Shown here piece by piece: positions 11,882 through 21,980 of a stretch of DNA of 64,000 bases. The stretch is from Mycobacterium sp. E2733 (GTDB lineage Bacteria; Actinomycetota; Actinomycetes; Mycobacteriales; Mycobacteriaceae). The position numbers and the translations under genes were made by a program. The stretch spans positions 62,001-126,000 of the forward strand of contig NZ_LZJZ01000015.1 of NCBI RefSeq assembly GCF_001667585.1, read 5' to 3'. Below the pieces are notes generated by a model. It saw only the letters and a program-made list of their open reading frames with translations, did no database searches and was not told the origin of the DNA. The stretch's first letter is position 1; each line of letters opens with the position of its first letter.

Positions 11882-13138
11882 ATGAAGGTTGTCTTGGCCG
11901 CCCACGGCACCCGAGGCGACGTCGAGCCCTGCGCCGCCATGGGTCTGGAGCTGCTGCGACGAGGGCACGAAGTGCGCATGGCCGTTCCGCCCAACCTGGT
12001 GGACTTCGTGGAATCGGCCGGGCTTGGTGCGGTGGGGTACGGGCCGGATTCGGATAAGCAGGTTAACGCGCTCGCGGATTTTCATCACCATGTCTTCACG
12101 CTGCAGAATCCGGTCAACCTGGTCCGCGACGTCAGGGAACTGTTCATCGAGGGCTGGGCGCAGATGAGCACGACGCTGACTTCACTCGCGGACGGGGCCG
12201 ACCTGCTGGTCACCGGCCAGACGTACCATGGGGTCGTCGCCAATGTCGCCGAGTACTACGACGTTCCGTGTGCGGCACTCCACCACATGCCGATCTGCGT
12301 CAATGGCCGGCTCGCCCTTCCGTCGATACCCTCGCCGGCTCCCCTGGTCCGCTCCACGTTGAGGGCGGCTTGGTGGCTGTATTGGCGAATCACCAAGGAC
12401 GTCGACGACGCGCAACGTCGTGAATTGGGCCTACCCCGGACAGCGGCCCCCGCGGTGCAACGGATGGCGGAGCGCGGATCGCTCGAAATCCAGGCCTACG
12501 ACGCGGTTTGCTTCCCGGGGCTCACGGCGGAGTGGAAAGGCCGGCGACCCTTCGTGGGCGCGCTGACCATGGACCTGCCGACGGATGCCGACGGTGAGGT
12601 GGCTTCGTGGATCGCCGCGGGAACGCCGCCCATCTACTTCGGTTTCGGCAGCACACCGGTTCAAGCCCCCGCCGACACGATCACCATGATTGCCACGGTG
12701 TGCGCTGAGCTCGGCGAACGGGCCTTGATCTATTCCGGCGCGAGCGGCTCCCGCTGCAGCTTGGATCCCGAACAGGTAAGGCTAGTGGGCCCGCTGAACT
12801 ATACGGCCGTCCTTCCGATCTGCCGCGCGATCGTCCACCACGGTGGCGGAGGCACCACGGCCGCGGGCCTGCGGGCGGGGATTCCTACGTTGATCCTCTG
12901 GGACGTGGCCGAACAGCCGCTATGGGCGGCCCAGGTCATACGAATGCGAGTCGGCCGCGCCCGGCGCCTATCGACCACCACCGGGGGATCGCTGGCCGCG
13001 CACCTCCGCAAGCTGCTTGCGCCGCAATACGCGAACCGAGCCCGTGAAATCGCCAGGCACATGACCAAGCCTGCCGAAAGCGTCGCAGCCGCAGCCGATC
13101 TCCTTGAAGACGCCGCCCTCGGGGTGGGCGTCAGATGA
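11882..13138 (+). CDS. GT1-family glycosyltransferase (GPL/PGL type)
   Basis: A 418-residue GT-B glycosyltransferase of the type that adds deoxysugars to mycobacterial glycopeptidolipids and phenolic glycolipids (Rv1524/Rv2962c-like). It opens with [16 protein letters not shown], the family's N-terminal acceptor-side loop, and carries the nucleotide-sugar motif [17 protein letters not shown] near residues 320-336. It acts in the cytosol on a lipid acceptor; rhamnose or another 6-deoxyhexose is plausible but unproven. It starts 17 bp after papA and its stop overlaps the next start (ATGA), so it is co-translated with the Gap-like protein. Confidence 0.88.
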   Translation: MKVVLAAHGTRGDVEPCAAMGLELLRRGHEVRMAVPPNLVDFVESAGLGAVGYGPDSDKQVNALADFHHHVFTLQNPVNLVRDVRELFIEGWAQMSTTLTSLADGADLLVTGQTYHGVVANVAEYYDVPCAALHHMPICVNGRLALPSIPSPAPLVRSTLRAAWWLYWRITKDVDDAQRRELGLPRTAAPAVQRMAERGSLEIQAYDAVCFPGLTAEWKGRRPFVGALTMDLPTDADGEVASWIAAGTPPIYFGFGSTPVQAPADTITMIATVCAELGERALIYSGASGSRCSLDPEQVRLVGPLNYTAVLPICRAIVHHGGGGTTAAGLRAGIPTLILWDVAEQPLWAAQVIRMRVGRARRLSTTTGGSLAAHLRKLLAPQYANRAREIARHMTKPAESVAAAADLLEDAALGVGVR

Positions 13139-13836
13139 TGTGGGGCACGTTGTTGGCGATCGCACTTTGGGTGTCGCTCGACCCGACGCGGCTTGTCATC
13201 GGCGGAGTCTTGATGTCACGACCCCGGCCCCGGCACAACCTACTTGCATACTGGGTGGGCGGCCTGGCAGCGGGCATTGCTCCAGGCTTTGCCGCCTTTG
13301 CACTGCTCGGCAATTCCCTACCGGCGGTTATGGAAGGTATGAGGTCCACGGTCGCGCGCTTCACGGGCGGCTATTTCCAAATCGCCATCGGCGTGCTCGC
13401 CCTATTGATCGCGGCAGGAGCATCGGCGTACGCGGGCGGCCCGCCGGCGCCGGCCGTCAAACCGCTCACACTAAGCGCACCGGCACGTTTCAGGGCCCGC
13501 GTCCGTCATGCGTTGCAAGGTGGGAATCCGTGGGTGGCGTTTGCAGTCGGCCTGCTATCGACGGTGCCACCTGTCGACTATCTCGTCGTGCTCATCATGA
13601 TCGTCTCCTCGAGGGCCGCGATCGGCACCCAACTTGGGGCAGTCGTGATATTCACCCTCGTGGTGCTTGTTCTCGTCGAGGTCCCGCTCGTCAGCTATTT
13701 GGTGATGCCGGCGAAAACTCAGGCGGCCATGGTGCAGCTGGAGAAATGGGCTGTCGCTCATCGGCGGCGGATTCTCGTCGTCGTCCCCGCTGTCGTGGGG
13801 CTAATGCTGGTAGTTGCGGGTGTAAGCAGCATCTGA
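13135..13836 (+). CDS. Gap/Sap-like glycolipid-addressing membrane protein
   Basis: A small integral membrane protein of 233 residues with about six hydrophobic segments, resembling the GPL-addressing protein Gap and the sulfolipid-addressing protein Sap. These proteins are needed for glycolipids to reach the cell surface and usually lie beside MmpL transporters. No mmpL gene occurs in this window, so export would depend on a distant transporter. The sequence starts [17 protein letters not shown], the family's typical opening. The start overlaps the glycosyltransferase stop by 4 bp. It ends 14 bp from the convergent RgpF-type gene. Confidence 0.85.
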   Translation: MMWGTLLAIALWVSLDPTRLVIGGVLMSRPRPRHNLLAYWVGGLAAGIAPGFAAFALLGNSLPAVMEGMRSTVARFTGGYFQIAIGVLALLIAAGASAYAGGPPAPAVKPLTLSAPARFRARVRHALQGGNPWVAFAVGLLSTVPPVDYLVVLIMIVSSRAAIGTQLGAVVIFTLVVLVLVEVPLVSYLVMPAKTQAAMVQLEKWAVAHRRRILVVVPAVVGLMLVVAGVSSI

Positions 13837-13850
13837 GCTGACGGCGTCGT

Positions 13851-14900
13851 TCATGTTGAACCGGCAGTCCTGGCCGAAAAGCGTTCGCGCGCTTCAGGGC
13901 GTCTCCAACTGGCCGTCGGGCGGGCATAGCCGCTGAACAGGGAGGGCGCTGTCCGGCCGAGTCTGTCGACGTTCGATTGGATCAGTTGGAAAGGATAGGC
14001 GGTGTGTTGCTCGATGACGTCGCGCAGGTGCGACATGGACGCATGCCACGGCATGTCATAGCGCGCCAGGTTCGCCTTGAGGAACGGGAATCGGAAGTCC
14101 TCGATGAGGCTGTCCCACAAGTAAAGGGTGCCGTTGTTTCGCGCGGACCGTCTGCGGGCCCACGGATATGCCGAGGGGCAGGGGTAGGCGGCTTCGATGG
14201 CGCCGGCGGACACGAACGGTTTGACGCTCAGCCCTGCTCTGCGAGCACGCGCGGAGATGCCGATCTCGTACCGAAATATGACCATGCCTTTGTGGACGAC
14301 ATACTGAAAATCATCCCAAAATTGGTTGAGGAACGGGCGGGTGCGCGAGTTGAGATCCCAAGCCAGGAAAAATGATTGGAGATGGGTGACCATTTGGGTG
14401 TTTTCGATGGCACCGTACATGTCCGCGTCGTGGAATGAGCCCCACATCTCTTGAAGGGGAAAGAGCGGACCGAACACGCTGTCGTTGGCGACGACGAAAC
14501 GGTCGAACTGATCGAGCGACCAGCCGTGCTGCGTGAGGATGGACCATGCGAGGTGCCACGAGCCGAAGTCGAAAGACAGCGTGCGGCGGGTGTAAATCCC
14601 GGCACACAGGGAGCGGATGGAAGCGACCGATTCCGGCGTGAGGGTGGGCGAGCCGGAGACGAAGACGATGGTCGCCCCGAGGTCGTGCAGCGCCGTGAGG
14701 TAATGGGCGACGTACGGATCGACGATCCCCTGGGGGTCGAAGTGAGCGAAGAAAACGAGGGTGCGGCGATCGGCCGGAGGCTGCGGAGGAAGCTGCAGGT
14801 GGGTTTCGCAAATGAAGTGAGAAGTGTTGCGGTGTAGGCGGTGCCGGACGGCGGCGACGGTGCGCTCCGATTCGGTGCGCACCAGGTTCGGAAACTTCAC
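13851..14900 (-). CDS. RgpF/rhamnan-synthesis-F-type glycosyltransferase-like protein
   Basis: A 349-residue protein with the pattern of RgpF-type proteins: a hydrophobic strand LVFFAHFDPQG near residue 50, then the core VVANDSVFGPLFPLQEMW near residues 135-155, typical of enzymes that make rhamnose polymers in other bacteria. It starts with GTG at 14900, 15 bp after the FAAL stop, so the two form an operon. Its presence suggests an extra sugar, probably a deoxyhexose, on the cluster's lipid. The base composition is less GC-rich than its neighbours in places. Donor and acceptor are unknown, and RgpF-type proteins are an uncommon part of mycobacterial glycolipid loci as I know them. Confidence 0.72.
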   Translation of the reverse strand: MKFPNLVRTESERTVAAVRHRLHRNTSHFICETHLQLPPQPPADRRTLVFFAHFDPQGIVDPYVAHYLTALHDLGATIVFVSGSPTLTPESVASIRSLCAGIYTRRTLSFDFGSWHLAWSILTQHGWSLDQFDRFVVANDSVFGPLFPLQEMWGSFHDADMYGAIENTQMVTHLQSFFLAWDLNSRTRPFLNQFWDDFQYVVHKGMVIFRYEIGISARARRAGLSVKPFVSAGAIEAAYPCPSAYPWARRRSARNNGTLYLWDSLIEDFRFPFLKANLARYDMPWHASMSHLRDVIEQHTAYPFQLIQSNVDRLGRTAPSLFSGYARPTASWRRPEARERFSARTAGST

Positions 14901-14915
14901 AACAACCCCGCGGTG

Positions 14916-16643
14916 CTAGGCGTCCAGACGAGCGAACTCATTTTGCCGGTAGCGTTCGACGCACGCCGCCCTCCGGACCTTGCCGCTGGTGGTGATGGGA
15001 ATCGAACCGGGCGCTACCACAACGAGATCGGCGACGCTCAGGCCGTGCACGTTGGATATCGCAGAGGTGACTTTGCGTTTCACGGCGTCGAAGGCGTCAA
15101 CCGCCGCCTCGTTGGAGTCGGTCCGACCCTTGAACTCGATTATTGCGACGAGCTTTTCCGTGCCATCGTCCGGAACCGAGATCGCCGCGCACCGCCCCGG
15201 CGCGATGCTCTGGATCGTCGCCTCGAGGTCGTCGGGAGAATGGTTACGCCCGTAGACGATCAGCAGATCCTTGATCCGGCCGATGATGAAAAGTTCTCCG
15301 TCGGAGAGGAATCCCATATCTCCGGTTCGTAGCCACGGCCCTTCGGGGGTGCCGGCCGACGGAGCGACGAGCGTTGCGCCGAATGTCTTCTCGGACTCGT
15401 GGGGTTTTTGCCAATAGCCCGCTCCGACATTGCCGCCGTGCACCCAAATCTCGCCGGTCGTCCCCCCCGGGCACTCGTAGCGGGTCTCGGGATCGACGAT
15501 GCGGACCATTGGTGACCGGGGCGCGCCGTAACTGACCAGGGGCGTGCCGGTTCCGCTGGGGCAGCGCTTCGCGTGGCCGACGGTCAGCGTTTCGGATTCA
15601 AAATCAACAACTCGGGGTGATTGACCCGCTTCGCGGGTCGCGACATAGAGCGTCGCTTCTGCCATCCCGTATGAGGGCCGCAACACTCGGTCGCGGAGGT
15701 TGAAGGAGGCGAACCGCTCGCTGAAGCGCTGCAGTGTCGCCGGCTGTACCCGCTCACTGCCGTTGAGGATGCTGAGCACACTGCCGAGATCAAGCCCGGC
15801 CAGGTCGTCGTCGGATGTCTTCCGAGCCGCCAGATCGAAAGCGAAGTTGGGCCCAGCCGACAAGGCGTGAATGTTGTTCGCCAGCAATTGCATCCACCGG
15901 GCCGGCCGCTGCAGGAACGAGACCGGACTGGTGAGCACGGTGTGGAATCCCGTCAGAATGGGAAAGATGATTCCGAGATGCAAACCCATGTCGTGGTAGA
16001 ACGGCAGCCAGGACACCACCGTGGTATCCGGTGGGGCAACACCCCCGTGGTCTCCGAAGAAGCCGGCATTGATCTGCTCGAAATTGGCCATGATGTTTGC
16101 GTACGAAACCATAACGCCCGCGGGGGTGCGGGTCGAGCCGGACGTGTACTGCAAATAGGCGGTGTCCGCCGAAATGTCGAACCGCGCCGCGGGCCGTTTC
16201 TTCGAGTCGAGTTCCAGCGAGTCGATCTCGATAATCGATGGAGCGGATTCACTGGACATCGAGCCGGCATGCTGGGCGAGATCGGCCGCGACGCTGGACG
16301 TCGTGAGAACGACGGAGGGCGATGCGTCTCGCAGCACCGCACCAACGCGTTCGTCGCTGGCGCCACCGAGGGGAACCGCGATGAGCCCAGCCTGTAGTGC
16401 GCCAAGAAACGCGCTGATGTAGTCGAGTCCCTGCGGCGCCAAAATCACGGCGCGGTCACCTCTTGACCCGTGAAGCCTGAGCTCCTGCGCGACGTTGAGC
16501 GCGCGGCGATACAACTGCGCCCACGTCACGCTCTCGGCAATGCCGGCCTGGTCTTGTTCGTAATTCATAAAGGTGAACGCCGTCCGGTTGGGCTGCAGAC
16601 TGGCGCGTTCACCCAGCAGTGTCGGGATGGGACACTTAAGCAT
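14916..16643 (-). CDS. fatty acyl-AMP ligase (FadD23/FadD25-like FAAL)
   Basis: A 575-residue long-chain fatty acid-AMP ligase that activates a fatty acid as acyl-adenylate and hands it to a PKS without making acyl-CoA. Seen: the ATP loop [21 protein letters not shown], the adenylate region [15 protein letters not shown], and the C-terminal TSGKVRR lysine. It is closest in my recall to FadD23-type proteins of acyltrehalose and LOS loci. The start ATG at 16643 gives the expected N-terminus [10 protein letters not shown]; longer frames are not supported. Compared with paralogues there is a gap of about four residues in [11 protein letters not shown]. It presumably supplies the starter chain for the Mas-like PKS. 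Confidence 0.92.
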   Translation of the reverse strand: MLKCPIPTLLGERASLQPNRTAFTFMNYEQDQAGIAESVTWAQLYRRALNVAQELRLHGSRGDRAVILAPQGLDYISAFLGALQAGLIAVPLGGASDERVGAVLRDASPSVVLTTSSVAADLAQHAGSMSSESAPSIIEIDSLELDSKKRPAARFDISADTAYLQYTSGSTRTPAGVMVSYANIMANFEQINAGFFGDHGGVAPPDTTVVSWLPFYHDMGLHLGIIFPILTGFHTVLTSPVSFLQRPARWMQLLANNIHALSAGPNFAFDLAARKTSDDDLAGLDLGSVLSILNGSERVQPATLQRFSERFASFNLRDRVLRPSYGMAEATLYVATREAGQSPRVVDFESETLTVGHAKRCPSGTGTPLVSYGAPRSPMVRIVDPETRYECPGGTTGEIWVHGGNVGAGYWQKPHESEKTFGATLVAPSAGTPEGPWLRTGDMGFLSDGELFIIGRIKDLLIVYGRNHSPDDLEATIQSIAPGRCAAISVPDDGTEKLVAIIEFKGRTDSNEAAVDAFDAVKRKVTSAISNVHGLSVADLVVVAPGSIPITTSGKVRRAACVERYRQNEFARLDA

Positions 16644-17529
16644 GGGCGTCAGGTTACCTCGGCCATTCCCACCGCGCCGGGCTTGCGTTGAAGACGACGA
16701 CCGGCTGCGACGTACAGCAACCGAGAGCCTGATCGAGCGGCTGAACCGCAATCCAATCTCGCTGCAGCTCTTGGATTTGCGCTTCAAATACGGTTATCGG
16801 TTGCTCAGCCGCCTGCTCACCAGGGACGACGTGCTGTTCCTCAATTACGGATACGAGGAGGATCCGCCCATGGCCTTGCCGCTGGCGGCCTCCGACGAGC
16901 CGGACCGATACCCCATTCAGCTCTACCACCGCACGGCGACCCAAGCGGATCTCACCGGGAAACAGGTGCTGGAGGTCAGTTGCGGCCACGGCGGCGGCGC
17001 TTCATATCTGATGCGGACCCTGCACCCGGCCTCCTACACCGGCCTGGATCTCAACACGGTCGGCATAGAGTTCTGCCGCAAGCGGCACAAGCTACCCGGT
17101 CTGGACTTCGTGCAGGGAAACGCCGAGAGCCTGCCCTTCCCCGATCGCTCCTTCGACGCGGTGATCAATGTCGAAGCCGCGATCAACTACCGAAACGTCC
17201 CCCGGTTCTTCGCCGAGGTCGCACGGGTGCTGCGGCCGGGAGGGGACTTCCTGTACGCCGACATCCGCTACGCCGACCAGATCGCCGCCTGGGAGGCGGA
17301 CCTCACCGCCATCCCCTTGCGCCTGATTTCGGGGAACGCCATCAACGCGGAGGTCATGCGCGGCCTGGAGAAGAACCGGTTCTTCGACCAGATCATCCGG
17401 CGCCTCCCGAACATCGCCGTTCTGCGCGGCATAGCCCACGACTACGCAGGCGGACCGGGCTCGTTGATTTACCGCCGTCTGGAAAACGGGGAGGCCTCGT
17501 ACCGGCTGTTCCGCTTTGCTAAGGATTGA
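16642..17529 (+). CDS. SAM-dependent methyltransferase (Rv2952/Rv1523-like)
   Basis: A class I methyltransferase similar to Rv2952, which O-methylates phthiotriolone, and to glycolipid sugar O-methyltransferases. Seen: the family signature [10 protein letters not shown], the SAM-binding loop [20 protein letters not shown] and VLRPGG. The start is uncertain. ATG 16642 gives 295 residues, longer than Rv2952 (about 270), and overlaps the divergent FAAL start codon, leaving no promoter room. TTG at 16771 would give about 252 residues. The substrate is likely a sugar or lipid hydroxyl of this cluster's glycolipid. Confidence 0.85.
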   Translation: MGVRLPRPFPPRRACVEDDDRLRRTATESLIERLNRNPISLQLLDLRFKYGYRLLSRLLTRDDVLFLNYGYEEDPPMALPLAASDEPDRYPIQLYHRTATQADLTGKQVLEVSCGHGGGASYLMRTLHPASYTGLDLNTVGIEFCRKRHKLPGLDFVQGNAESLPFPDRSFDAVINVEAAINYRNVPRFFAEVARVLRPGGDFLYADIRYADQIAAWEADLTAIPLRLISGNAINAEVMRGLEKNRFFDQIIRRLPNIAVLRGIAHDYAGGPGSLIYRRLENGEASYRLFRFAKD

Positions 17530-17658
17530 GGCGGCCGACGCTTGATCCCGCGCGCCGGCGTCACCCGGAGTGAAGCCAACACTCCCTCGCGGAGCGTCCA
17601 ACGGCCTATTCTTTGAGAACCCCGGCAAACGCGGGGCCCGGATTGGCGGAGGGGTCGG

Positions 17659-20600
17659 ATGACGGCCGTAGCAGCATGCGAGGCGTGCGGCATCGATCTC
17701 CCCGAGAATGCGCGGTTCTGCCACGGATGCGGCGCGCCGGTTGCCGAGCCCGCCGCGCATGCGGAGTACAAGCAAGTGTCGGTGCTGTTCGCGGACGTCG
17801 TGCACTCCATGGACATCGCCACCGCCGTTGGTCCGGAGCGGTTGCGCGAGATCATGGCCGAACTGGTCAACCGTTGCACGGAGGTGGTGCACCGCTACGG
17901 GGGCACGGTGGACAAGTTCACCGGCGACGGAATCATGGCGGTATTCGGTGCGCCCGTAGCAATGGAAGACCACGCCGTTCGCGCCTGCCTGGCGGCTCTG
18001 GGTATTCAGGACGAGATCAAGCGGCTCGCTGTCGAGGTCCGGGAGCGCGACGCGGTGGAGCTGCAGTTGCGGGTGGGCCTGAACTCCGGTCAGGTGATCG
18101 CCGGTGAAATCGGTTCCGGACCGTTCCGTTACACCGCAATCGGTGAACAGGTCGGAATGGCCCAACGGATGGAATCGGTGGCGCCGCCGGGCGGAGTGAT
18201 GCTCAGCGAATCCACCGCTCGACTCGTTCAGTACGCCACCGTGCTCGCCGACGCCGAGGAGGTTCACTTAAAGGGCAGCGACGTCCCGGTGCTGGCCCGC
18301 CGTCTGCTGAGCATTTCCGGCGGGCATGACGAAAGCGGCCAGCTGCGAGCCGCGTTGGTGGGGCGAGACCTCGAACTCACCACGCTCACCGGCCTTTTGG
18401 ATCGATCAGTGAGTGGCCGGGGATGCGTGGTTTGTGTTGTCGGACCGGCGGGCATCGGCAAGACGCGACTCGCTGGCGAGGCTGTCTCGATGGCCCGCCA
18501 GCGTGGTGTCGAGGTGTCGTCGGTGTTCTGCGAGTCGCATACCAGCGATGTCCCCTTCCTCGTGGCGGCGGGCCTGCTGCGCGACGTCGCCCGGATAACC
18601 GAGCTCGACGACGAGGCGGCGCGCGCACAGGTGCGCGCCAGCGTGCCCGATGCGTCCGATGAAGATGTGCTGCTGCTGTATGACCTGATGGGAATTAGAG
18701 ACCCGGAGACGCCGCCCCCCACGATCCGTCCCGACGCGCGGCGCCGGCGGCTGACGGCACTGATCAACTCAATCTCGTTGACCCGCACCCAACCGGTTCT
18801 CTACGTCGTCGAGGATGCGCATTGGATCGATGAGGTCAGCGAGTCGCTGCTGGCCGAATTGCTCAGCGTCATCCCCCAAACGCCGTCGATGGTGCTGATC
18901 ACGTACCGCCCCGAGTACCGCGGTGTGCTCGCCAATGTACCTGGCGCGCAGACGATCTCGTTGGCGCCGTTGAGCGAGTCGGAAACCGCAACGTTGCTCG
19001 ACGAGTTGTTGGGCGCCGATCCGTCGGTCACCGGGATCAAGTCGATTCTTGCCGAACGGGCCGGCGGGAACCCGTTCTTCGCACAGGAGATGGTCCGCGA
19101 ACTCGCCGAGCGCGGCGTGCTCGAGGGCGACCGCGGCGGTTTCACGTGCGCCACAGACCTCGCCGACGTCACCGTTCCGGCGAACCTGCAGGCCACCATC
19201 GCCGCGCGCATCGACCGTCTGGATCCCGCTGCCAAGCAGACGCTGAATGCCGCCGCGGTGATCGGTTCGCGCTTCACGCCCGAGTTGCTCGCCGCGGTCG
19301 GCAATGCCCCTGCCCTCGACGGGCTCCTCAGCGCCGCGCTGATTGATCAGGTCCGTTTCACTCCGGGAGCCGAGTTCGCGTTCCGCCACCCGCTGATCCG
19401 CACCGTGGCCTACGAATCACAACTGAAATCCGACCGCGCCCAGATGCACCGGCGTCTGGCCGCCGCCATCGAGGCCCGCGAGCCGGAATCGGCCGACCAG
19501 AACGCGGCACTGATCGCCGAACACCTCGAAGCCGCGGGCGACCTGCGGGATGCCTACGGGTGGCACATGCGCGCGGCGATGTGGGCGACTTACCGCGACA
19601 TCGCCGCGGCGCGTCTGGGTTGGGAAAGTGCCAGAAAGATCGCCGATGCGTTACCCGCCGAGGACCCGGACCGAGCAGCCATGCGCATCGCACCGCGCAC
19701 TATGTTGTGCGCGACCGCCTGGCGCGTCCGTATGAGTGTGGCTGGCGATCGCTTCGACGAATTGCGGAGGTTGTGCAACGCCGCAGGCGACAAGGCGTCA
19801 CTGGCCATCGCCATGGCAGCGCTAGTGGCGGATCACACGTACCAGGACCGGGTGCCCGAGGCGTCGCGGCTGGCTTCGGAGGCCGTGACCCTCGTCGAGT
19901 CCATCGGCGATCCCACGTTGACGGTAGGGCTGTCCTTCACGCCGATCCGCGCCAAGATGGCAAGCGGCGAGTGGTCTGAGATGCTTCGCCTGTCCCAGCG
20001 GGTCATCGACCTGGCCGCCGGTGACCCCGCCAAGGGCAACCTCCTTTTCGGGTCTCCCCTGGCGCTCGGCTTCGCGCAGCGCGCCATCGCCCGCTATGCC
20101 CTGGGTCGTTCGGGATGGCAGGAGGACCTGCGGCGCGGCCTGGCCGTGGCGCACGGCGCCGACTCGCTGTCCTACGTCACCCTCGTCAGCTACGTCTACT
20201 CCGCGGGGATACCGTCCGGCGCGCTGCGGCCCGACGATTCCGCGGTGCGGGAGATCGAGGATGCGTTGACCATTGCCGAACGGTCCGGCGACAACCTGCA
20301 GTTGGGCTTCGCCTGGTTGACCCTGGGGCTTGCGCTGGTGCACCGCCACACGGACAGCGAGCGTGACCGCGGGCAGGAGCTGCTGGCGGAAGTCCACGAA
20401 GTGTTCCTGCGCGGCGGGCACTTCTTGTGCGATCTACCGCTACTTGACGCATACGTGGCGCGTGAGGCGGCCCGCCGAGGGGATCGCGACCTAGCGATAC
20501 CGCAGATGTGCGCCGCCGTCGACCACCTCGCCCGCGGCGGACAGATGCTCTCATGGGGCATTCCGACTACGGGCATTCTGGTGGAGACCTTGCTCGACCG

Positions 20601-20832
20601 GGGGACCGAACGTGACGTCGCCGAAGCAGAGTCCGCAATCGAGCGGTTAGCGGTCGCGCCGGCCGATGGGGGTCTGGCGATACGTGAGATTTGGCTGCAG
20701 CGGATGCGCGCACTTCTGGCGCGGGCTCGATGCGATAGGGAGGCGTACTCGCATTTCAGAGATCGCTACCGGGAGATGGCGAGAACGCTTGGCCTCGAAG
20801 GGCACATCGACTGGGCCGACGCGATGCCGTAG
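17659..20832 (+). CDS. zinc-ribbon / class III cyclase / AAA-ATPase / helical-repeat regulator
   Basis: A 1057-residue multidomain protein. Residues 7-24 form a CxxC...CxxC zinc ribbon. Residues 38-205 are a class III cyclase domain: metal aspartates D46 and D90, lysine K86 and the purine-specifying T159 are present, arginine R170 is present, but the transition-state Asn expected at 166 is Gly. An AAA-type ATPase follows with Walker A GPAGIGKT near residue 265 and ends in a long helical, TPR-like region (about 600-1057). No LuxR helix-turn-helix is visible at the C-terminus. GGAGGGG precedes the ATG. It follows the methyltransferase by 129 bp and may sense and control the cluster; cyclase activity may be weak or lost. 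Confidence 0.85.
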   Translation: MTAVAACEACGIDLPENARFCHGCGAPVAEPAAHAEYKQVSVLFADVVHSMDIATAVGPERLREIMAELVNRCTEVVHRYGGTVDKFTGDGIMAVFGAPVAMEDHAVRACLAALGIQDEIKRLAVEVRERDAVELQLRVGLNSGQVIAGEIGSGPFRYTAIGEQVGMAQRMESVAPPGGVMLSESTARLVQYATVLADAEEVHLKGSDVPVLARRLLSISGGHDESGQLRAALVGRDLELTTLTGLLDRSVSGRGCVVCVVGPAGIGKTRLAGEAVSMARQRGVEVSSVFCESHTSDVPFLVAAGLLRDVARITELDDEAARAQVRASVPDASDEDVLLLYDLMGIRDPETPPPTIRPDARRRRLTALINSISLTRTQPVLYVVEDAHWIDEVSESLLAELLSVIPQTPSMVLITYRPEYRGVLANVPGAQTISLAPLSESETATLLDELLGADPSVTGIKSILAERAGGNPFFAQEMVRELAERGVLEGDRGGFTCATDLADVTVPANLQATIAARIDRLDPAAKQTLNAAAVIGSRFTPELLAAVGNAPALDGLLSAALIDQVRFTPGAEFAFRHPLIRTVAYESQLKSDRAQMHRRLAAAIEAREPESADQNAALIAEHLEAAGDLRDAYGWHMRAAMWATYRDIAAARLGWESARKIADALPAEDPDRAAMRIAPRTMLCATAWRVRMSVAGDRFDELRRLCNAAGDKASLAIAMAALVADHTYQDRVPEASRLASEAVTLVESIGDPTLTVGLSFTPIRAKMASGEWSEMLRLSQRVIDLAAGDPAKGNLLFGSPLALGFAQRAIARYALGRSGWQEDLRRGLAVAHGADSLSYVTLVSYVYSAGIPSGALRPDDSAVREIEDALTIAERSGDNLQLGFAWLTLGLALVHRHTDSERDRGQELLAEVHEVFLRGGHFLCDLPLLDAYVAREAARRGDRDLAIPQMCAAVDHLARGGQMLSWGIPTTGILVETLLDRGTERDVAEAESAIERLAVAPADGGLAIREIWLQRMRALLARARCDREAYSHFRDRYREMARTLGLEGHIDWADAMP

Positions 20833-20846
20833 GAGAGGCCGGTCTT

Positions 20847-21281
20847 TCAGGGGCGCGGCTGCACGTCGACGCTGGGCGGCCGCGACTGGGGTTCCTGAGG
20901 CTTCGCCTGCACCGAGCGCCGCACCAAGCTGAACGCGACGGCGCCGCCGGCGAGCACCGCGACAGCGACTCCCGTGATAACCCACGGGCGCCTGCCGCGC
21001 CGCTGCCCCCGCCGGGCGTCCTGAAGCGCCTGAGGCAGTCCCGCGACCACTTCCTGCGCGGCGGCCAGCTCTTGGGCGAGCGTCTCTTGGGCCGCGGCGA
21101 GTTCCCTGGCCAGGCGCCCTTCTTGGTATTTGCGGCGGATCTGCGATGCGGTCGACTGCGCCGACTGGACACCCAGGCCGACGACTCCCCGGGTGACGTC
21201 CACCGGACCCAGTGTCGAGTAGGTCAGCCCGCGAGCCAGTCGCTCCCGCGGGGTCAGCCGGGATTCCGCCCTTGCGCTCAT
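20847..21281 (-). CDS. cwsA: CwsA, cell wall synthesis protein
   Basis: Small membrane protein (144 residues) that in M. tuberculosis and M. smegmatis works with CrgA and Wag31 in polar growth and cell-shape control. The start at 21281 (MSARAESRLTPRERL) is chosen over longer frames because it has AAGGCGGC directly upstream and equals the known length of about 145. There is a long N-terminal amphipathic region with a helical AAQETLAQELAAAQE stretch, then one membrane span near residues 95-115 and a short tail. The gene resumes the conserved mycobacterial order after the glycolipid-type island. Confidence 0.92.
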   Translation of the reverse strand: MSARAESRLTPRERLARGLTYSTLGPVDVTRGVVGLGVQSAQSTASQIRRKYQEGRLARELAAAQETLAQELAAAQEVVAGLPQALQDARRGQRRGRRPWVITGVAVAVLAGGAVAFSLVRRSVQAKPQEPQSRPPSVDVQPRP

Positions 21282-21409
21282 CTGCCGCCTTTCTGTGCGT
21301 GCTGAACAGACTGCCAGCATAAGGACGTCGACGGAACCGTTATGCGCGCGACGCAGTTTCGGCGGCGGCTCCGCTTGAGTGACACCGGGTGCGGGCATGC
21401 CCGCGCGTA

Positions 21410-21958
21410 GTGGCAGACTCACATGCCGTGACCAACAGCCCCCATCAGACCGCGACCGCCACGCTCCACACCAATCGCGGCGACATCAAAGTCGCCTTGT
21501 TCGGAAACCACGCGCCGAAGACCGTCGCCAACTTCGTTGGCCTGGCGCAGGGCACCAAGGAGTACTCGACCCAGAACGCGTCGGGCGGGTCCTCCGGTCC
21601 GTTCTACGATGGCGCGGTTTTTCACCGGGTGATCCAGGGCTTCATGATTCAGGGCGGCGACCCGACCGGCACCGGGCGTGGCGGCCCGGGCTACAAGTTC
21701 GCCGACGAGTTCCACCCCGAACTGCAATTCGACAAGCCGTACCTGCTGGCGATGGCGAACGCGGGTCCGGGCACCAACGGCTCCCAGTTCTTCATCACGG
21801 TCGGCAAGACGCCCCACCTGAACCGGCGGCACACGATCTTCGGCGAAGTGACGGACCCCGAATCGCAGCGGGTGGTCGAGGCGATCGCGACGACGTCCAC
21901 CGACAGCAACGACCGCCCCACCGAGCCGGTCGTCATCGAGTCGATCACCATCTCGTAG
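21410..21958 (+). CDS. ppiA: peptidyl-prolyl cis-trans isomerase A (cyclophilin)
   Basis: Cyclophilin-type isomerase of 182 residues that speeds proline-peptide bond isomerisation during folding. Conserved core: [20 protein letters not shown] (catalytic Arg in FHR, Gln and Phe nearby), then [10 protein letters not shown] and the HTIFGEV end. GTG 21410 is preferred to the upstream GTG 21389 because it yields the same N-terminus and length as the M. tuberculosis protein (182). No signal peptide is seen, so a cytosolic place is likely. Confidence 0.96.
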   Translation: MADSHAVTNSPHQTATATLHTNRGDIKVALFGNHAPKTVANFVGLAQGTKEYSTQNASGGSSGPFYDGAVFHRVIQGFMIQGGDPTGTGRGGPGYKFADEFHPELQFDKPYLLAMANAGPGTNGSQFFITVGKTPHLNRRHTIFGEVTDPESQRVVEAIATTSTDSNDRPTEPVVIESITIS

Positions 21959-21980
21959 GCCGGCTCGCCGGACGCCGCGG

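Noticed and set aside
3549..20846. tRNA-integrated prophage or integrative element
   Set aside because: No integrase and no repeat of the tRNA 3' end at the far side; cluster genes are metabolic.
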